Source: Kuschelorhynchus macadamiae (Eukaryota > Arthropoda > Insecta > Coleoptera > Curculionidae). From it: a DNA stretch of 64,000 nucleotides. Below the pieces are notes generated by a model that was not told the origin of the DNA, made no database searches, and saw only the letters and a list, made by a program, of their open reading frames with translations. The stretch is taken from assembly GCA_030620095.1 (NCBI GenBank), contig JAUTXW010002103.1, positions 620,001-684,000 of the forward strand, written 5' to 3'. Positions 34,661 through 45,837 of this stretch are shown one piece after another. Within the stretch, counting starts at the first letter, position 1, and each line of letters begins with the position of its first letter. The position numbers and the translations under genes are program-made.

Positions 34661-35881
34661 GAAAAAGCTATCAGCTAAATTTTTTGAAGGAGGGAGAAAC
34701 GAAAGAGGGTCCAAACTTGGCGAGATACTAGAGGTAACATTTTTGCTTACATTATTAAAATAATCATTTAGATCATTAGCCCCTGGCAAGATCTGAGTCA
34801 CAGGGTTTGATTTGTTTCTGAGGTTATTGATGATGGACCAGGTTTCTTTTGAAACGTTATTAGAGTTTGTTAGACGTTTTCGGTAGTGTAATTTTTTTGC
34901 TGACTTAATAAGAGTAGTGTAGATCCTCCTATAATTAGAGATATAGTCGAGAATAAGAAAGGAGTCGGTGAATTTTTTTATATATGAGAGCGAGCGCATA
35001 TTTTTAGCAGAAATTCGTATTCCTTTCGTGGTCCACGGTTTATGCCGCTTAGGTTTGATATTCTTAAGCGGGAAGGCCTTGTTAAAAGCACTTAAAGTTT
35101 TATTTAAAAAAGTTCTGAAGTTTGTGTTGACATTATCAGATTCAAAATTCCAATTGGTGTTAAAGCAAATATTATTAAATACTGAGAAATTTGCGGCCGA
35201 GAAAATTCTGCCCCGATGGCGAGATCTTGGTAAGGGCCTAATAGGTAAACTAAACCTGGAAATTACCGCCTCGTGATCGGAAAGACCTGAGTTATAGACC
35301 TGTGATTGCACCTCTGATGGAGAAAAATCAGACGCCATGTAATCGATGATAGAAGAAGAGTTTTTTGAAATTCTAGTTGGCGAGGATACATGCATTGAAA
35401 GACCGAAAGAGTCGAATATAGAAATTAGATATTTCTGGATGGCACAAACAGTAGCATAGTCAATATTAAAGTCCCCGCATAGAATTTTTTTACCTTTAAT
35501 CGTTAGGCTGTCTAGCAAACTTACCAGGCTATTTAAAAATGATTGTACATCAGAGTTTGGTGATCTATAAATACAAATTACATAAAGATCAAGGTTTTGA
35601 TTATATACTATAGAGAATTCAAAAGAGCTATCCGCTAACAAATGATCATATTTAGATACCGACATGAAATCTCCATTTAGGGATAGAATCAGTGTTCCCC
35701 CATGAGCTGAGTTTTTTCTGTCATATCTAGCTACTGTGGTATACCTCTCAATATAAAAGGGTTCGTTTAGATTCAGCCAGTGCTCAGTAATTGCAACAAG
35801 TTGGGGGAACTCCAATTCTTCCAGAAATAGGTACAACTCGTCAGTTTTATTTCTTAGAGAAGCAATATTAATTAGAACCAT
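34640..35881 (-). pseudogene. LINE A apurinic-like endonuclease domain and connector
   Basis: An exonuclease-endonuclease-phosphatase fold enzyme that nicks target DNA for target-primed reverse transcription. It shows LINIASLRNKTDELYLFLEE (N-terminal strand, residues 3-22), VAITEHWLN (metal-binding Glu, about 30-38), the CIYRSPNS motif (about 102-109), KKILCGDFNIDY (catalytic Asp/Asn, about 132-143), SSSIIDYMAS and SGLSDHEAV (catalytic Asp-His pair, about 196-204). A connector (KRHKPWTTKGI and following) then runs to the deletion at about 34650. The first ATG is at 35881, but the frame is open a little further upstream. The endonuclease looks intact; it is the link to the polymerase that is broken. 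Confidence 0.88.
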
Positions 35882-36089
35882 ATTAAGACTAGTAACAACA
35901 GGAAGCTTTGAGGAATCTAGTTCCTCAGGACACGTCGTGTTTTCTAAAAATTTTTTTTGGGAGAATTGCTGGTAAAATAATTTTTATGGCATTCTCTGGT
36001 CCTCTGAAGATGAATCGATCTCTCCGAAGATATGTAGGATCCATAGGCTGCAAGATCCGCTTCCACTTCTGCTGCGTTAAATCAGAATA

Positions 36090-36411
36090 AAGTCAGAATT
36101 TAATAAAATTCTGAGTTTAAAGTCGGAATTTAACTAAATTCTGAGTTTAAAGTCGGAATTTAACTAAATTCTGAGTTTAAAGTCAGAATTTAGCTAAATT
36201 CCGAGTTTAAAGTCAGAATTTAACAAAATTCTGAGTTCGAAGTCGAAATTTAACTAAATTCTTAGTTTAAAGTAAGAAATTAACTAAATTCTGAGTTTAA
36301 AGTAAGAATTAAACTAAATTCTGAGTTTAAAGTCAGAATTTAACAAAATTCTGAGTTCAAAGTCGGAATTTAACTAAATTCTGAGTTTAAAGTCAGAAAT
36401 TAACGAAATGC
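36090..36411 (+). repeat. 30-bp satellite array, inner left arm
   Basis: About 10.7 units of the same monomer and orientation as 32551-32834, with GTCGGAATTTAACTAAATTC variants. Confidence 0.95.
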
Positions 36412-37225
36412 ATTTTTGGCGTCTCCTGCCAAACCTGAAATTGGTGTCAGGAGATAAATAATTAAATATTAAGACAGATAAGTGAAATGCATTTCGTTGC
36501 AAGTAAACTCGTTTGGGATTTATCGAGCTTCAAAGGTTCAAAATTGTCATTGTTCTAGCGCCATTTTCTCGAAAACAGTTAAATTTAGGCATGACAAAAG
36601 TAACTCAATAAGTACTTGGATTTTTTAGAAAAATATAAAAATTTAATAAAATATAGGGCATTTCATTTAAAAAACGGATGATGCCTCCGGTTTGAGGTAG
36701 AAGCGGCAACACCGCGCAATTTAAAATATTTTATAATGAGATTATATTATGTTCATCTATGGCCAAAGCCAAATTCTCAAAACATCCTATTCGTTGATTC
36801 TCCAGATATTTCTAATAGGACACTTAACTTGAATCACCCTGAAACAGAGGGGGAGCTCTGTCAGTATGTATCGCGAGACTCCCTTAAATCGTTGAAACAT
36901 ATATGAACCATTTCTTAAGACTTATTTATTGTTTGGTATTACCTTTTTTATTTTGTGAACCTTTTAATGTATATGTTTTCTTGTATACATTTTGGCTTTT
37001 TTTTCAGCAATAGAAATAAATAAAAATACATAAAATGAACTAATTAAACATATGTTTAATTTGTCAGGGAATTATTTAACACTCAAAAATCAAAATAGGA
37101 AACTTTTATTTTGTACCCTCTCCCTTTTATCAGTTTTTAACTATCTGTAGTTTGGTGGAACATTTGACATTATTCAAACAAGAATATTGAATTTGTTTTT
37201 TTGGTTCCAGTCTGTTATACAATCG

Positions 37226-37708
37226 TACGGACTAAATTCTGACTTTAAACTCAGAATTTTGTTAAATTCCGACTTTAAACTCAGAATTTTGTTAAATTCT
37301 GACTTTAAACACAGAATTTAGTTAAATTCCGACTTTAAACTCAGAATTTTGTTAAATTCTGACTTTAAACTCGGAATTTAGCTAAATTCTGACTTTAAAT
37401 TAAGAATTTAGTTAAATTCCGACTTTAAATTCAGAATTTTGTTAAATTCTGACTTTGAACTCAGAATTTTGTTAAATTCCGACTTTAAACTCAGAATTTT
37501 GTTAAATTCCGACTTTAAACTCAAAATTTTGTAAGATTCTGACTTTAAACTCAGAATTTTGTTAAATTCTGACTTTAAACTCGGAATTTAGCTAAATTCT
37601 GACTTTAAACTCAGAATTTAGTTAAATTCCGACTTTAAACTCAGAATTTTGTTAAATTCTGACTTTAAACTCAGAATTTTGTTAAATTCCGACTTTAAAC
37701 TCAGAATT
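37226..37708 (-). repeat. 30-bp satellite array, right arm
   Basis: About 16 units of the same monomer in inverse orientation (AAATTCTGACTTTAAACTCA plus GAATTTTGTT), ending next to the inverted terminal sequence at 37709-37745. Confidence 0.95.
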
Positions 37709-37745
37709 AAAAAATAAAAAAAATTGTGGCCCTTCTACGCTTCCG

Positions 37746-40547
37746 TAGAAAAGTAACTAAAATAAATATAATAAATTCATATAATAAATTCGTTTTTTGA
37801 ATGCTACATTCCAGAATCCAGATATAAGAAACTATTAACGTTTTTGGTTCAGAATTTTATAAGCAAAAATAGGTGGCCATATTTTAAGAAAATCACTTGG
37901 GTACAGAGTGATAGACGTATAGAATCTGAAGCTTAGAAGTTGTTGTCGTTTCGTCCAATAAAATATACAAATTATTAAAAATGTTACTAATTTTTTATTA
38001 AAAAAATTAATGTAATTTATGTTGAAAGAAAGCCAAGAAAAACAAGATGGCCCCAAAAAAACTTAACTTAGAGATATTATGTGAAAGAAGTGGATCTACA
38101 ACATTTTAATGTCTTTAAGTGTATACACCCATCGGTTCTGAGTTTCTTATAATTGTGAGGTGATAAGAAAAAAATAGTGATTGTTAGAGAGAGATTATTT
38201 TTGCCATTCTTGTTGTTGTAGTGCATACTAAATTCAGTTAAAAATTACTGAAAATTAACTATCTATTACTTTTATTTATCAATCCATGTAACGCTTTTTT
38301 ATTTTAACAATTATGAAGTTTAAAAATGTGTATTGGCCTTTTTGATCAGTTTATGTTGGTTTTCCTTCGTGTACGGTGAGTTTGCCAACATAAGCTATAT
38401 TAAATCTCTAGTGTTGAAAGGGTTTGAATGAAATGGAAATATATTATCAATTATATCTAATACTCTGATATTTTTAATTACCAGGGTCATTTTCACAATC
38501 AATTAAATTTTAATCTTTATTTCTATGCATTGAGTACAGACATCTATTATTAGAAAGTTAATATGCGAACATTTGACATTTGTGAAACTTTGATAATATC
38601 TCAGCTAAAATTATCTTTAATTTTAATCTAAAAGCCACCATGTGCAATTAAAATTCTACTGTTAAACAGATAACTAAAAATCAACTTAAATATAGCATAA
38701 AGTTTAAGGAAAACTAAAATGGGCTGAAGCAAAACTAAACGAAGAAATTCGTTTTTAAATATCGCAGCAAATGAAAAGTTTGGTGAAGGGGAACTTGTTT
38801 CCCCCTACTGAATGAAGGCATGCGGGCAAATGTGCAACAAATTGATTTTATCAAAGATTTTATAAGATTGCTACCATTATCCAAGTCTAACTTATAATCT
38901 TAATTGTTTCAGTTCTTTCTAGTATTTCCTAATAGATCCTTCACATAGATTGTTTTTTTTACGATATGGGGTAGATAGAAACAAATGTTAGTGTTAGGCA
39001 AGTTAAAAGTTGAGTAAGTCATGATCTGCAATTTGTGTATATTCCGGCCATTGTAATTCAGGTTCAAGTCTATTAAGGTTTCTAATTATATTTTATTGAT
39101 GCATTAGTCGGTTAAAAATTAAAATAGAGGGAAGTCATCATTTAAAATAGATAATGCATAAAAAAAAATGTATATACGGTTCTTTTAACTTGGGGAGTTG
39201 AGTTAGAAGAAAGCCTTACGAGAAAAGCAACACCTTCTTTGAAGGCAAGTTGCTTCTGCATGATATAATTCTGCTGAATTGCTACAGCGACCTTCCAAAC
39301 CAGATATAACATACTTTAGTTTGTTTTTGTTAAGGCATGTAAAAACAACCTTTTGAAAAGAATGTTTTTTTTTTTCTTGGAATAACAGGAGTACCGTGGA
39401 TAATATTTTAAATATCTTTAAAGGACTCGGAAAGTTAAAATTTGGAAATATTGAGACAGTCTGTATTAAAATATTTTTTTCAATGCTATCCCTGATTTCT
39501 TTCATTGTTAGGTAGAGTACATAATCTTTCTTCTATATGCACTGTTAAATGGGACAGTAACTTGATGAATCTTTTGTTATAGTTTTTATTCTTACTGCTT
39601 CCCAGGCATATTTTCCCCTTGTCTGGTCTTTTCTATTTTAATATTTTTATTTACAAGGGAAATGTTTAGATAAAATCAACTAGCAGTTTTGCTAAATTTA
39701 AATGCTTTGTTGTAAAATAATCAGGTTTTATTTTTTATATTTTATTATAAGTCCATTGTTTATATGCGTAGCATCTCTTAGGCTTGACACTAGATATCAA
39801 TTTGCTAGCTTTGAAATTTTTCAACAAGAAACCATCCTGAATTTGAAATGACTTTAAACAGAATTCCTTTCCTTAAAAATCATATATCTTAAAAAATATT
39901 TGAATGCCTCACATTTCAAAACATCGTATTACTCATTGCCACATTGAAATATTTCCAAGGGATACAATCGTCTTTTTAAACATTTCTAGTGAAGAGGCAT
40001 GTTCGGAGTAGTAGATCAGTGTTGTTTATCCAAAATCAAAGTAGGGGGTCGCTCGCCCCTTTGCTTTGCTGTATCCCTTTCCATTTAAGAGGTGCCAGTT
40101 GTTTGAATTGGCTTCATGACAGTACGATTTTGATTTATTTTAATGTGTCTAATTGTAATTCCCAAAGATTATGAATTTCGAATTGGGAAACCTTTCATAA
40201 AATTCATGAACAGGCTCCTTGTGCACGTCTTTCTCAAATAGTAATTAGAAGTGGCAAAATTACTGTAAAATAATTACTTGTTTGAACTTCTTAAAAAAAT
40301 TCTAACGTCACTGCTTACATGATAGTGGTAAAGATTCTATTAAACTATTATTATAGATAGCACTAATTTTCCAGCTAAATGTTGGATTAAAAATTCATAT
40401 GACTTAGTACAAAAAACTCAAGGGATCAAATATACGGGTTCAAGGCACATTAACTTTTGTTGACAAACTTCTATCTTCAAAATAAGTAAAAGTTATAAAA
40501 AAAAACAAGAAATAATATATTTACTTTTCGTTAGTTTAGAGTAAAAC
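37746..40547. other. no gene recognised
   Basis: 2.8 kb of AT-rich DNA with no protein-like frame, no repeat I could define and no splice-flanked coding segment. Confidence 0.5.
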
Positions 40548-41290
40548 TATTGCGAGTTTAATAAAGAGAATAATGACGGTCTGATAATGGGAAATCCAGT
40601 CAGCAGCTGAAATATTTATGTATTTTCTAGAAAACCAAGTGAGTCAACATACTCTTTTTAGTAAATTTCTTTATTAGCATGGGTGCGTAGATGACAGTTT
40701 ACTTTATTTCACGGGAGCAGAAAGACAACTAAATATATTTCTTGAATTCATCAATAATTTACATACCAATATAAAATTCACTATAGAGAAAGAAATTAAT
40801 AGTTCCGTTAACTTTCTTGATTTAACCATAAAAGTAGATAATAATAAGTGTATTTTTTCTGTTCACAAACCAACACCCTCTGAACCACAATATATTACAC
40901 TGTCATCCAGTACAACATAAGTTAGCAGCCTTTCATAGTATGATCCATAGATTAATCACATTGCCCCTAAAGATTTTCGAAGTGAACTAACTTAATTAAA
41001 CAAATATCAATAAACAGTAGTTATAGTTCATATATGATTGATCATATTTTAAAGAGAAACAGTTTTGAAAAAGCTATCTATTCACTTTATCCTAATTTCA
41101 AAGACCCATCCGCTAACTATAAATATATTAAGTATCGTGGAAAATCCACTAACAAAATAGGCAATTTTCTAAGAAATGTAATGTAAACAAATTAATAATA
41201 AAAAATGATACATGTAAAACAAATTTTGATAATAAATCAGGTGTCTGTTAACTTGTAAAGATTGTCCAAAAACATACCTTACGAAAATCT
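40548..41290 (+). pseudogene. Penelope-like retroelement fragment (RT plus start of GIY-YIG nuclease)
   Basis: The plus strand reads YCEFNKENNDGLIMGNPVS, which corresponds to GLPMGSPLS of Penelope reverse transcriptases. After a frameshift it continues AEIFMYFLENQVSQHTLF, then HGCVDDSLLYFTGAERQLNI with the VDD catalytic motif (40687-40695). The thumb follows: TNIKFTIEKEINSSVNFLDL and KCIFSVHKPTPSE (about 40770-40885). After more stops, SLYPNFKDPS and finally LLTCKDCPKTYLTK (41246-41287) resemble the start of the GIY-YIG endonuclease. Frameshifts and stops make it inactive. The 3' part is lost at the adjacent Tc1 element. Confidence 0.75.
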
Positions 41291-42690
41291 GAACCGTTGT
41301 TAGTAAGATATTTCTATTATTATCCCATCAAATAACCTTATTAAGTTTAAAAAATAATTTATTCATTACCAAATTCGAAGAACACTACATTTTTAAGCAG
41401 CAAACTAATCAACATTTTCTAACAACTTATAAGTATTTGTCTCAATCGAGTACCTAGTATTTAGTTGGATATCCATTGGCTTCGATTACGTTTAAAAAGC
41501 TCTTAGGCATACACTGTATTAGACGTCTACAAGTCTCTAGTGGAATACTGGTCCAAGCTTCTCTCATATTCTCGAATACTTCGTCGAAATTTTGGCAAGT
41601 TTTTGAACGTAATTTCCTTTTAACTATCATCCAAAGATTTTCTATTGGGTTAAGATCTGCACTACAACATGGCCATTGTAAAACATCTACATGATTATCC
41701 TGAAGCCAGAGCCAACTTAGCAGAGCACTTTGGATCATTATCGTGTGGGAATTTCAAAAGTACTGATAGATTTTCTTCTGCATATGGTTGCATCACATTT
41801 TCCAGTATGTTAATATATTCATACAGATCCATAGTATCAGTTATTTTATAACCATTCCAAGAGAAGCAGCCCCATCCCGTGATACAATCACCACCAAATT
41901 TCACTGTTTTCATGGTGTAGCGCAGGTCAAATTCTTTATTCGATGGACGCCAAACAAAACGTTTTCCATCAGAACCAAATTTATTTTCCGTTGGACGTTA
42001 CAAGGAAGGTGATTTCTAGCAAATTCCAAATGGCTCATTCGATTCACTTCAGATAGATGAGGCTTCTTCCTTGGTACCCTGGCAAAAAGTTGTGCCTCGT
42101 TCAAACGATTATGAACACTTCGAACACTAAATTCCCTTGGATTTTCAACAAAAATTTCTTTCCAAATATCAACTGCTGATTTGTGAGGGTCTGCCTTAGA
42201 AATGCGAACAATTCGACGATCTGTTTCCATACTCGTTTTTCTGGGACGTCGCTTCATAGTTCCATGAATTCTAACAAGATGAACAGTGTTAAACACCGCC
42301 TTTTTGGAACAATTAACCATTTCTGCAATATTTTTGATACGAATAGCCTTTCCTATGAAGATTAATAATGACTTGTCGTTCATTTTCGTTACAACTTTTA
42401 CTTACTTAAGGTAACGAGTGTCAATTTTAAAATAAGCCTTCTTTTTAGAAAATGTTGATTTTTAGTTTTAAAATGGGCCTACTTGTTAGAAAATGTTGAT
42501 TAGAAATACGTTTCCAGTTAGTTAGCCGCTTAAAAATGTAGTGTTCTTCGAATTTTGTAATGAATAAATTATTTTTTAAACCTAATAAGGTTGTTTAATA
42601 AGATAATAATAGATGCACACCCTAACAATAGCAACAATGATTACAATATTCGAAATATCTTAAACCAATTTAGCAACGATTCAGATTTTT
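41275..42690. repeat. long inverted repeat enclosing a Tc1 element
   Basis: About 41275-41425 (TACCTTACGAAAATCTGAAC ... AATTTATTCATTAC ... GAACACTACATTTTTAAGC) is mirrored at about 42495-42690, with internal deletions on the left arm. The inner arm contains AATCAACATTTTCTAACAA. On the right this box occurs twice (near 42447 and 42490), like the direct repeats inside Tc1-type inverted repeats that bind transposase. Where the Tc1 terminal repeats stop and duplicated flank begins is not resolved. Confidence 0.65.
41454..42383 (-). pseudogene. Tc1-type (DD34E) transposase, inactive
   Basis: Read on the minus strand. The N-terminus has a helix-turn-helix (AIRIKNIAEMVNCSKKAVFN, about 42290-42345) and a second DNA-binding part with GTMKRRPRKTSMETDRRIVR. 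In the catalytic domain, the position expected for the first Asp (FSDE in relatives) reads LVLMENVLFGVHR. The second Asp is kept in FPHDNDPKCSAKLA, and the Glu in WPCCSADLNPIENLW. Three frames (42383-41910, 41913-41695, 41738-41454) overlap by small frameshifts. Loss of the first catalytic Asp and two frameshifts make it inactive. The length after joining is typical for Tc1 (about 310 residues). Confidence 0.87.
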
Positions 42691-42883
42691 TCGTAAGGTA
42701 TCGTTTCCAATTAGTTTGCCGTCACTGTATACTGTGCTTAAACACACAGTTCTATTACTTAACGATCAAACTGACCTGAACAATTCGGCTCTTATAAATA
42801 TTTTTTAGGTAAATATGAAACCCGTTGTAAATCGGTAAAAAAAGGTTTTGTTAGAGCATTTTATGTTCATTCTATTTGTGTCA

Positions 42884-42920
42884 TCGGATGAAGAAGCCAC
42901 AGTGTTGACGAAACATGCTA
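42884..42920 (+). other. hammerhead-like / Penelope 3'-end-like motif, degenerate
   Basis: CGGATGAAGAAGCCACAGTG then TTGACGAAACATGC has the core order CNGATGA-stem-GAAAC, and GCCACAGTGTTGaC could be a mutated stem II. Penelope-like elements are known to carry hammerhead motifs near their ends, and a Penelope fragment ends 1.6 kb upstream on the same strand. The CGGATGA box departs from CTGATGA, so it is probably inactive. Confidence 0.35.
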
Positions 42921-43329
42921 TGAGTTAAAGTGATTATTATTGCTTTATTTATATTACAAACGGGTTGCCAGTAAGTTATTTGAATTGCATTTGTCAAGCA
43001 ACTGAAATTATCTCAGATGTTTTTTTATATTTAACGTACTAGTACTGACTACTATATAAAATTAGGCATTTATCAATTTAATTAGAAGAGGGCAAAAGTT
43101 ATCTAAAATAAAAACCGATTTTGTTTATAATTCTGATTGATAATTCAATTTGGTTCTTATTGCAGCTTGAAATTTGACAGAGTGGGCCAGTATTTGATCT
43201 TAAACATAATTGTTAAATTAAATATAGACGTCAAGTTTCGTGCTATTACTCTTTAGTTACCCATATAGATTACATATTTGACAAAAATTGTTAAGAATTT
43301 TCTAAATAAAAGTCAATCGGGAAAGTAGT
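42921..43329. other. no gene recognised
   Basis: AT-rich; nothing definable. Confidence 0.45.
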
Positions 43330-43700
43330 CTTTAAGCTATGCCGCGCACTGGCCGACTGAATTGATAAAACATATTGTTTGGCATCTAGGGACGCTAAAA
43401 CGTAATGATATGTAAAACCTGAGAGGGTGATTTTTTCACGATTACAAACATTTTATTTACCCTTCGTTTTGTTCGGCTATCTTGAATTAGTACCAAAATT
43501 TTACTAGTTAATTCCAATACCGCATTTACTTATGGAACACAATTTGAAATCAATCCAATATTTTATTAAGCCGCCATCTTGAATTCGTACCAAAATGTTC
43601 CTAAATAATACTTGATGTTTGTGCAGGATTTGAGATAAATTAGATAAGCAGTTTTTTAATTATAATTTTTTTAACATACAAGGAGCATGCTACGAGTATG
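43330..43700 (-). repeat. GGCGG-rich dispersed repeat, block 3 (inverse orientation)
   Basis: The reverse complement of the block 2 phrases is present: TTGGCATCTAGGGACGCTAA, GAGAGGGTGATTTTTTCACG, AAGCCGCCATCTTGAATTCG. Confidence 0.75.
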
Positions 43701-43925
43701 ATGTTTGATCATACGAGTAGGAAATGGTCATTCCATGCGAGTTTTACACTATACTTTTTCTACGACTGCAACTATTACATAATAATCTTTTAATAACCAT
43801 AAAACACTTCAATCTCAATCTTATTTGAAAATAATGATTATTGTCATTTACTTTGTTTATATTTGCATTGTTTGCTTTGCTAGTTGAATCGCCATGGTGA
43901 TTGAAGCACAATGAAAATGTGTATA

Positions 43926-45816
43926 TAGGGGTTCGCGAGATCACGAGACTAGTCTCGGTCTCGGTCTCGAAACAAGACCGAGACCGATGCCGAGACTTGA
44001 AAAAGTTTTTCGAGACCAAGACCGAGACTTGGTGTTCGAGACCGAGACCGATACCGAGACTTACCTATCGAGACTCTGGGTCTCGATCTCAAAGTGAAGT
44101 AGCAAAATAACTAATGTTCGTAAATTATTTGTTTTGACTAAATAATTCAAAAAATATATGTTTGGGGGCAAATTAATTGATGCAAAAAATAATTTTTCTA
44201 TAATCAATTATATATATGTATATGTTATTATAACAATGATACTAGTGAAATAGTTATTTAAAAAACGATATAAATAACCATAAGGGAGAGACAAAAAAAA
44301 AAAGAGAATTTCCCAAATTTAGAAATTCTAGTAGCGAAATTCCACTTCACATGTCGATCAGGGCTTCGGGGTGGCCAGGATATTAAACCATGTCTTCCTA
44401 TACACAATGGAAAATGCTGATTAAGGAAAACCGTAAATTGCTACCCTGTTCTCAAAAAGGGACACTTTATCACAACTATACTGTATAGGATTTTGATATT
44501 GTGATCTTTATAAATTTATAATCGGTTTTTATGTTTAATTGTTGAAAGTAACTAAAATCCAAAAATTTTTAGTTTTTTGGTTCAATAATTAATTTTAGCT
44601 AAATTTGAAAATTGTTTATCGTGTGCTTTCCACCATTCTAAAATATCTGTGCCCTTCGGAGCGCGCTTTAATTGCAAATATTCTATTATTTCTAAATTTT
44701 CTCTTTTCATATATATGAATAATGATAGATAATTGAACCCTAAATCAGATGAAATAAAAATTTTTTTTGAAAAACAGGAATTTTTCTGTGTGTTTTACTC
44801 TCTTTTTTAACATGTATATTAATCGATGTCATAGTTATCATCGCTTGAGGAACTTGTTATTATTGGTGATTCAGCAGGCACAATATAATATTTATCCCTG
44901 TACATTTTCTCAAAAAAGGTTATAGATTGATCTTTCAGGCGAAAAATTGAACAAGTAGATATTTGTTTAATAAATAAATTTACTTTTAAAATCTACTCCA
45001 CTTTTAAAATTTATAGTTAATTACCAAAGAACAAAAATAGTTGATTCACAAGTAGTATTATGAACTGCCTTTGTACAAGCACAACGTGCAGACCCCTAAA
45101 AACTGTCCTGGTTAAGAAAGTAAATACGCATCAAAGTAATAAAAGTTTGGTTCAAAATAGCAGTTTACAAAATACCTAAGGGTGCTTTACTTGGCCATCG
45201 ATCGTTTTCTACCTATTGAATTATAACGTCTGTCCCTAGAATGCCCAACATGTTGATTGCATGAGTTCGGCAGCATTATACAGCGTGTCCTTATTTTGTC
45301 TTTAATATATCTTATTCCATTTGTATATCTTTCCAAATGTCAAATAATTATTGTTCTGTGGATGGTTGTTTAAGTAATTCTAGTGATGTGTGGCCTTTCT
45401 GTTGATGTCCAAAGAACAAAGGATATGTGATATTTATTTTGATACACCTACTATTGTCCGTATATCTTCATTTACTGATTTCATCTGTTGGCAACATCAT
45501 TTCGAATTATAGATTTTTGGAATAATTTTTTATATAAATATACCAAAATTTTTTTCTACTTTACTGAAATGTTCAATCATTGTGTTTTTTTACATTAAAT
45601 TTTTAAGATTGGAAAAACTCTGGCTTCCATGTACTTTTGTCTAAATAACATCTCGGGGAACAATTATTATTTTTAAAATTTTATCTTCGAGACCACCGAG
45701 ACTTTCGAGGCCGATACCGAGACTAACTTTGAGACCATCGAGACCGATACCGAGAGCGCGACCGTAAACTTTTTCCGAGACCGAGACTTATTCAGTCTCG
45801 GTCTCGCGAAACCCTA
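43926..45816. mobile_element. 1.9-kb non-autonomous hAT element with GAGACC subterminal arrays
   Basis: The termini are TAGGGGTTCGCGAGA (43926) and TCTCGCGAAACCCTA (to 45816), flanked by the exact 8-bp repeat TGTGTATA at 43918-43925 and 45817-45824. This combination (8-bp duplication, YAGGG start) is the hAT signature. Inside each end lies a dense run of GAGACCGAGACCGATACCGA-type units (43935-44095 and 45690-45805), likely transposase-binding arrays. The interior is AT-rich. A short C2CH-like reading around 45350-45500 may be a decayed THAP domain, but no transposase is recognisable. Confidence 0.88.
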
Positions 45817-45837
45817 TGTGTATAAAACAAAGCCCTA

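Larger units (their letters stand above)
32835..36085 (-). mobile_element. LINE A (endonuclease plus reverse transcriptase), inserted in the satellite
   Basis: A minus-strand non-LTR element whose 3' end is a short (TTTG)n tail at 32835-32860, directly abutting satellite sequence; satellite resumes at about 36086 beyond the 5' end. It carries an endonuclease and reverse transcriptase but no ORF1. Between the two domains about 100 residues are missing. Tails of short repeats rather than poly(A) occur in several LINE clades, and I do not assign one. A clear target duplication cannot be defined because the target is itself repetitive. Confidence 0.88.
32515..37745. mobile_element. foldback element with palindromic-satellite arms, interrupted by a LINE
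   Basis: The outer ends are inverted copies: CGGAAGCGTAGAAGGGCCAC at 32515-32534 mirrors 37726-37745. Both then lead through an AATTTTTTTTATTTTTTAA stretch into arrays of a 30-bp satellite, in forward orientation on the left and reversed on the right. The left arm is split by the LINE at 32835-36085 (satellite at 32551-32834 and 36090-36411). The right arm is 37226-37708. The loop 36412-37225 is unique and non-coding. Without the LINE the element would be about 2 kb. Long inverted repeats made of short tandem units are the hallmark of Foldback-type elements. No transposase is encoded and no clear target duplication was found. Confidence 0.8.

Noticed and set aside
36412..37225. Possible transposase in the loop of the satellite foldback element
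   Set aside because: No frame longer than a few dozen codons and no motif seen.
32551..37708. 30-bp repeats with regular spacing, superficially like a CRISPR array
   Set aside because: The units are contiguous without unique spacers, lie in inverted arms and sit in an animal genome.
39989..40174. GC-richer 61-codon frame as a possible host exon
   Set aside because: No splice-site support and no recognisable protein similarity.
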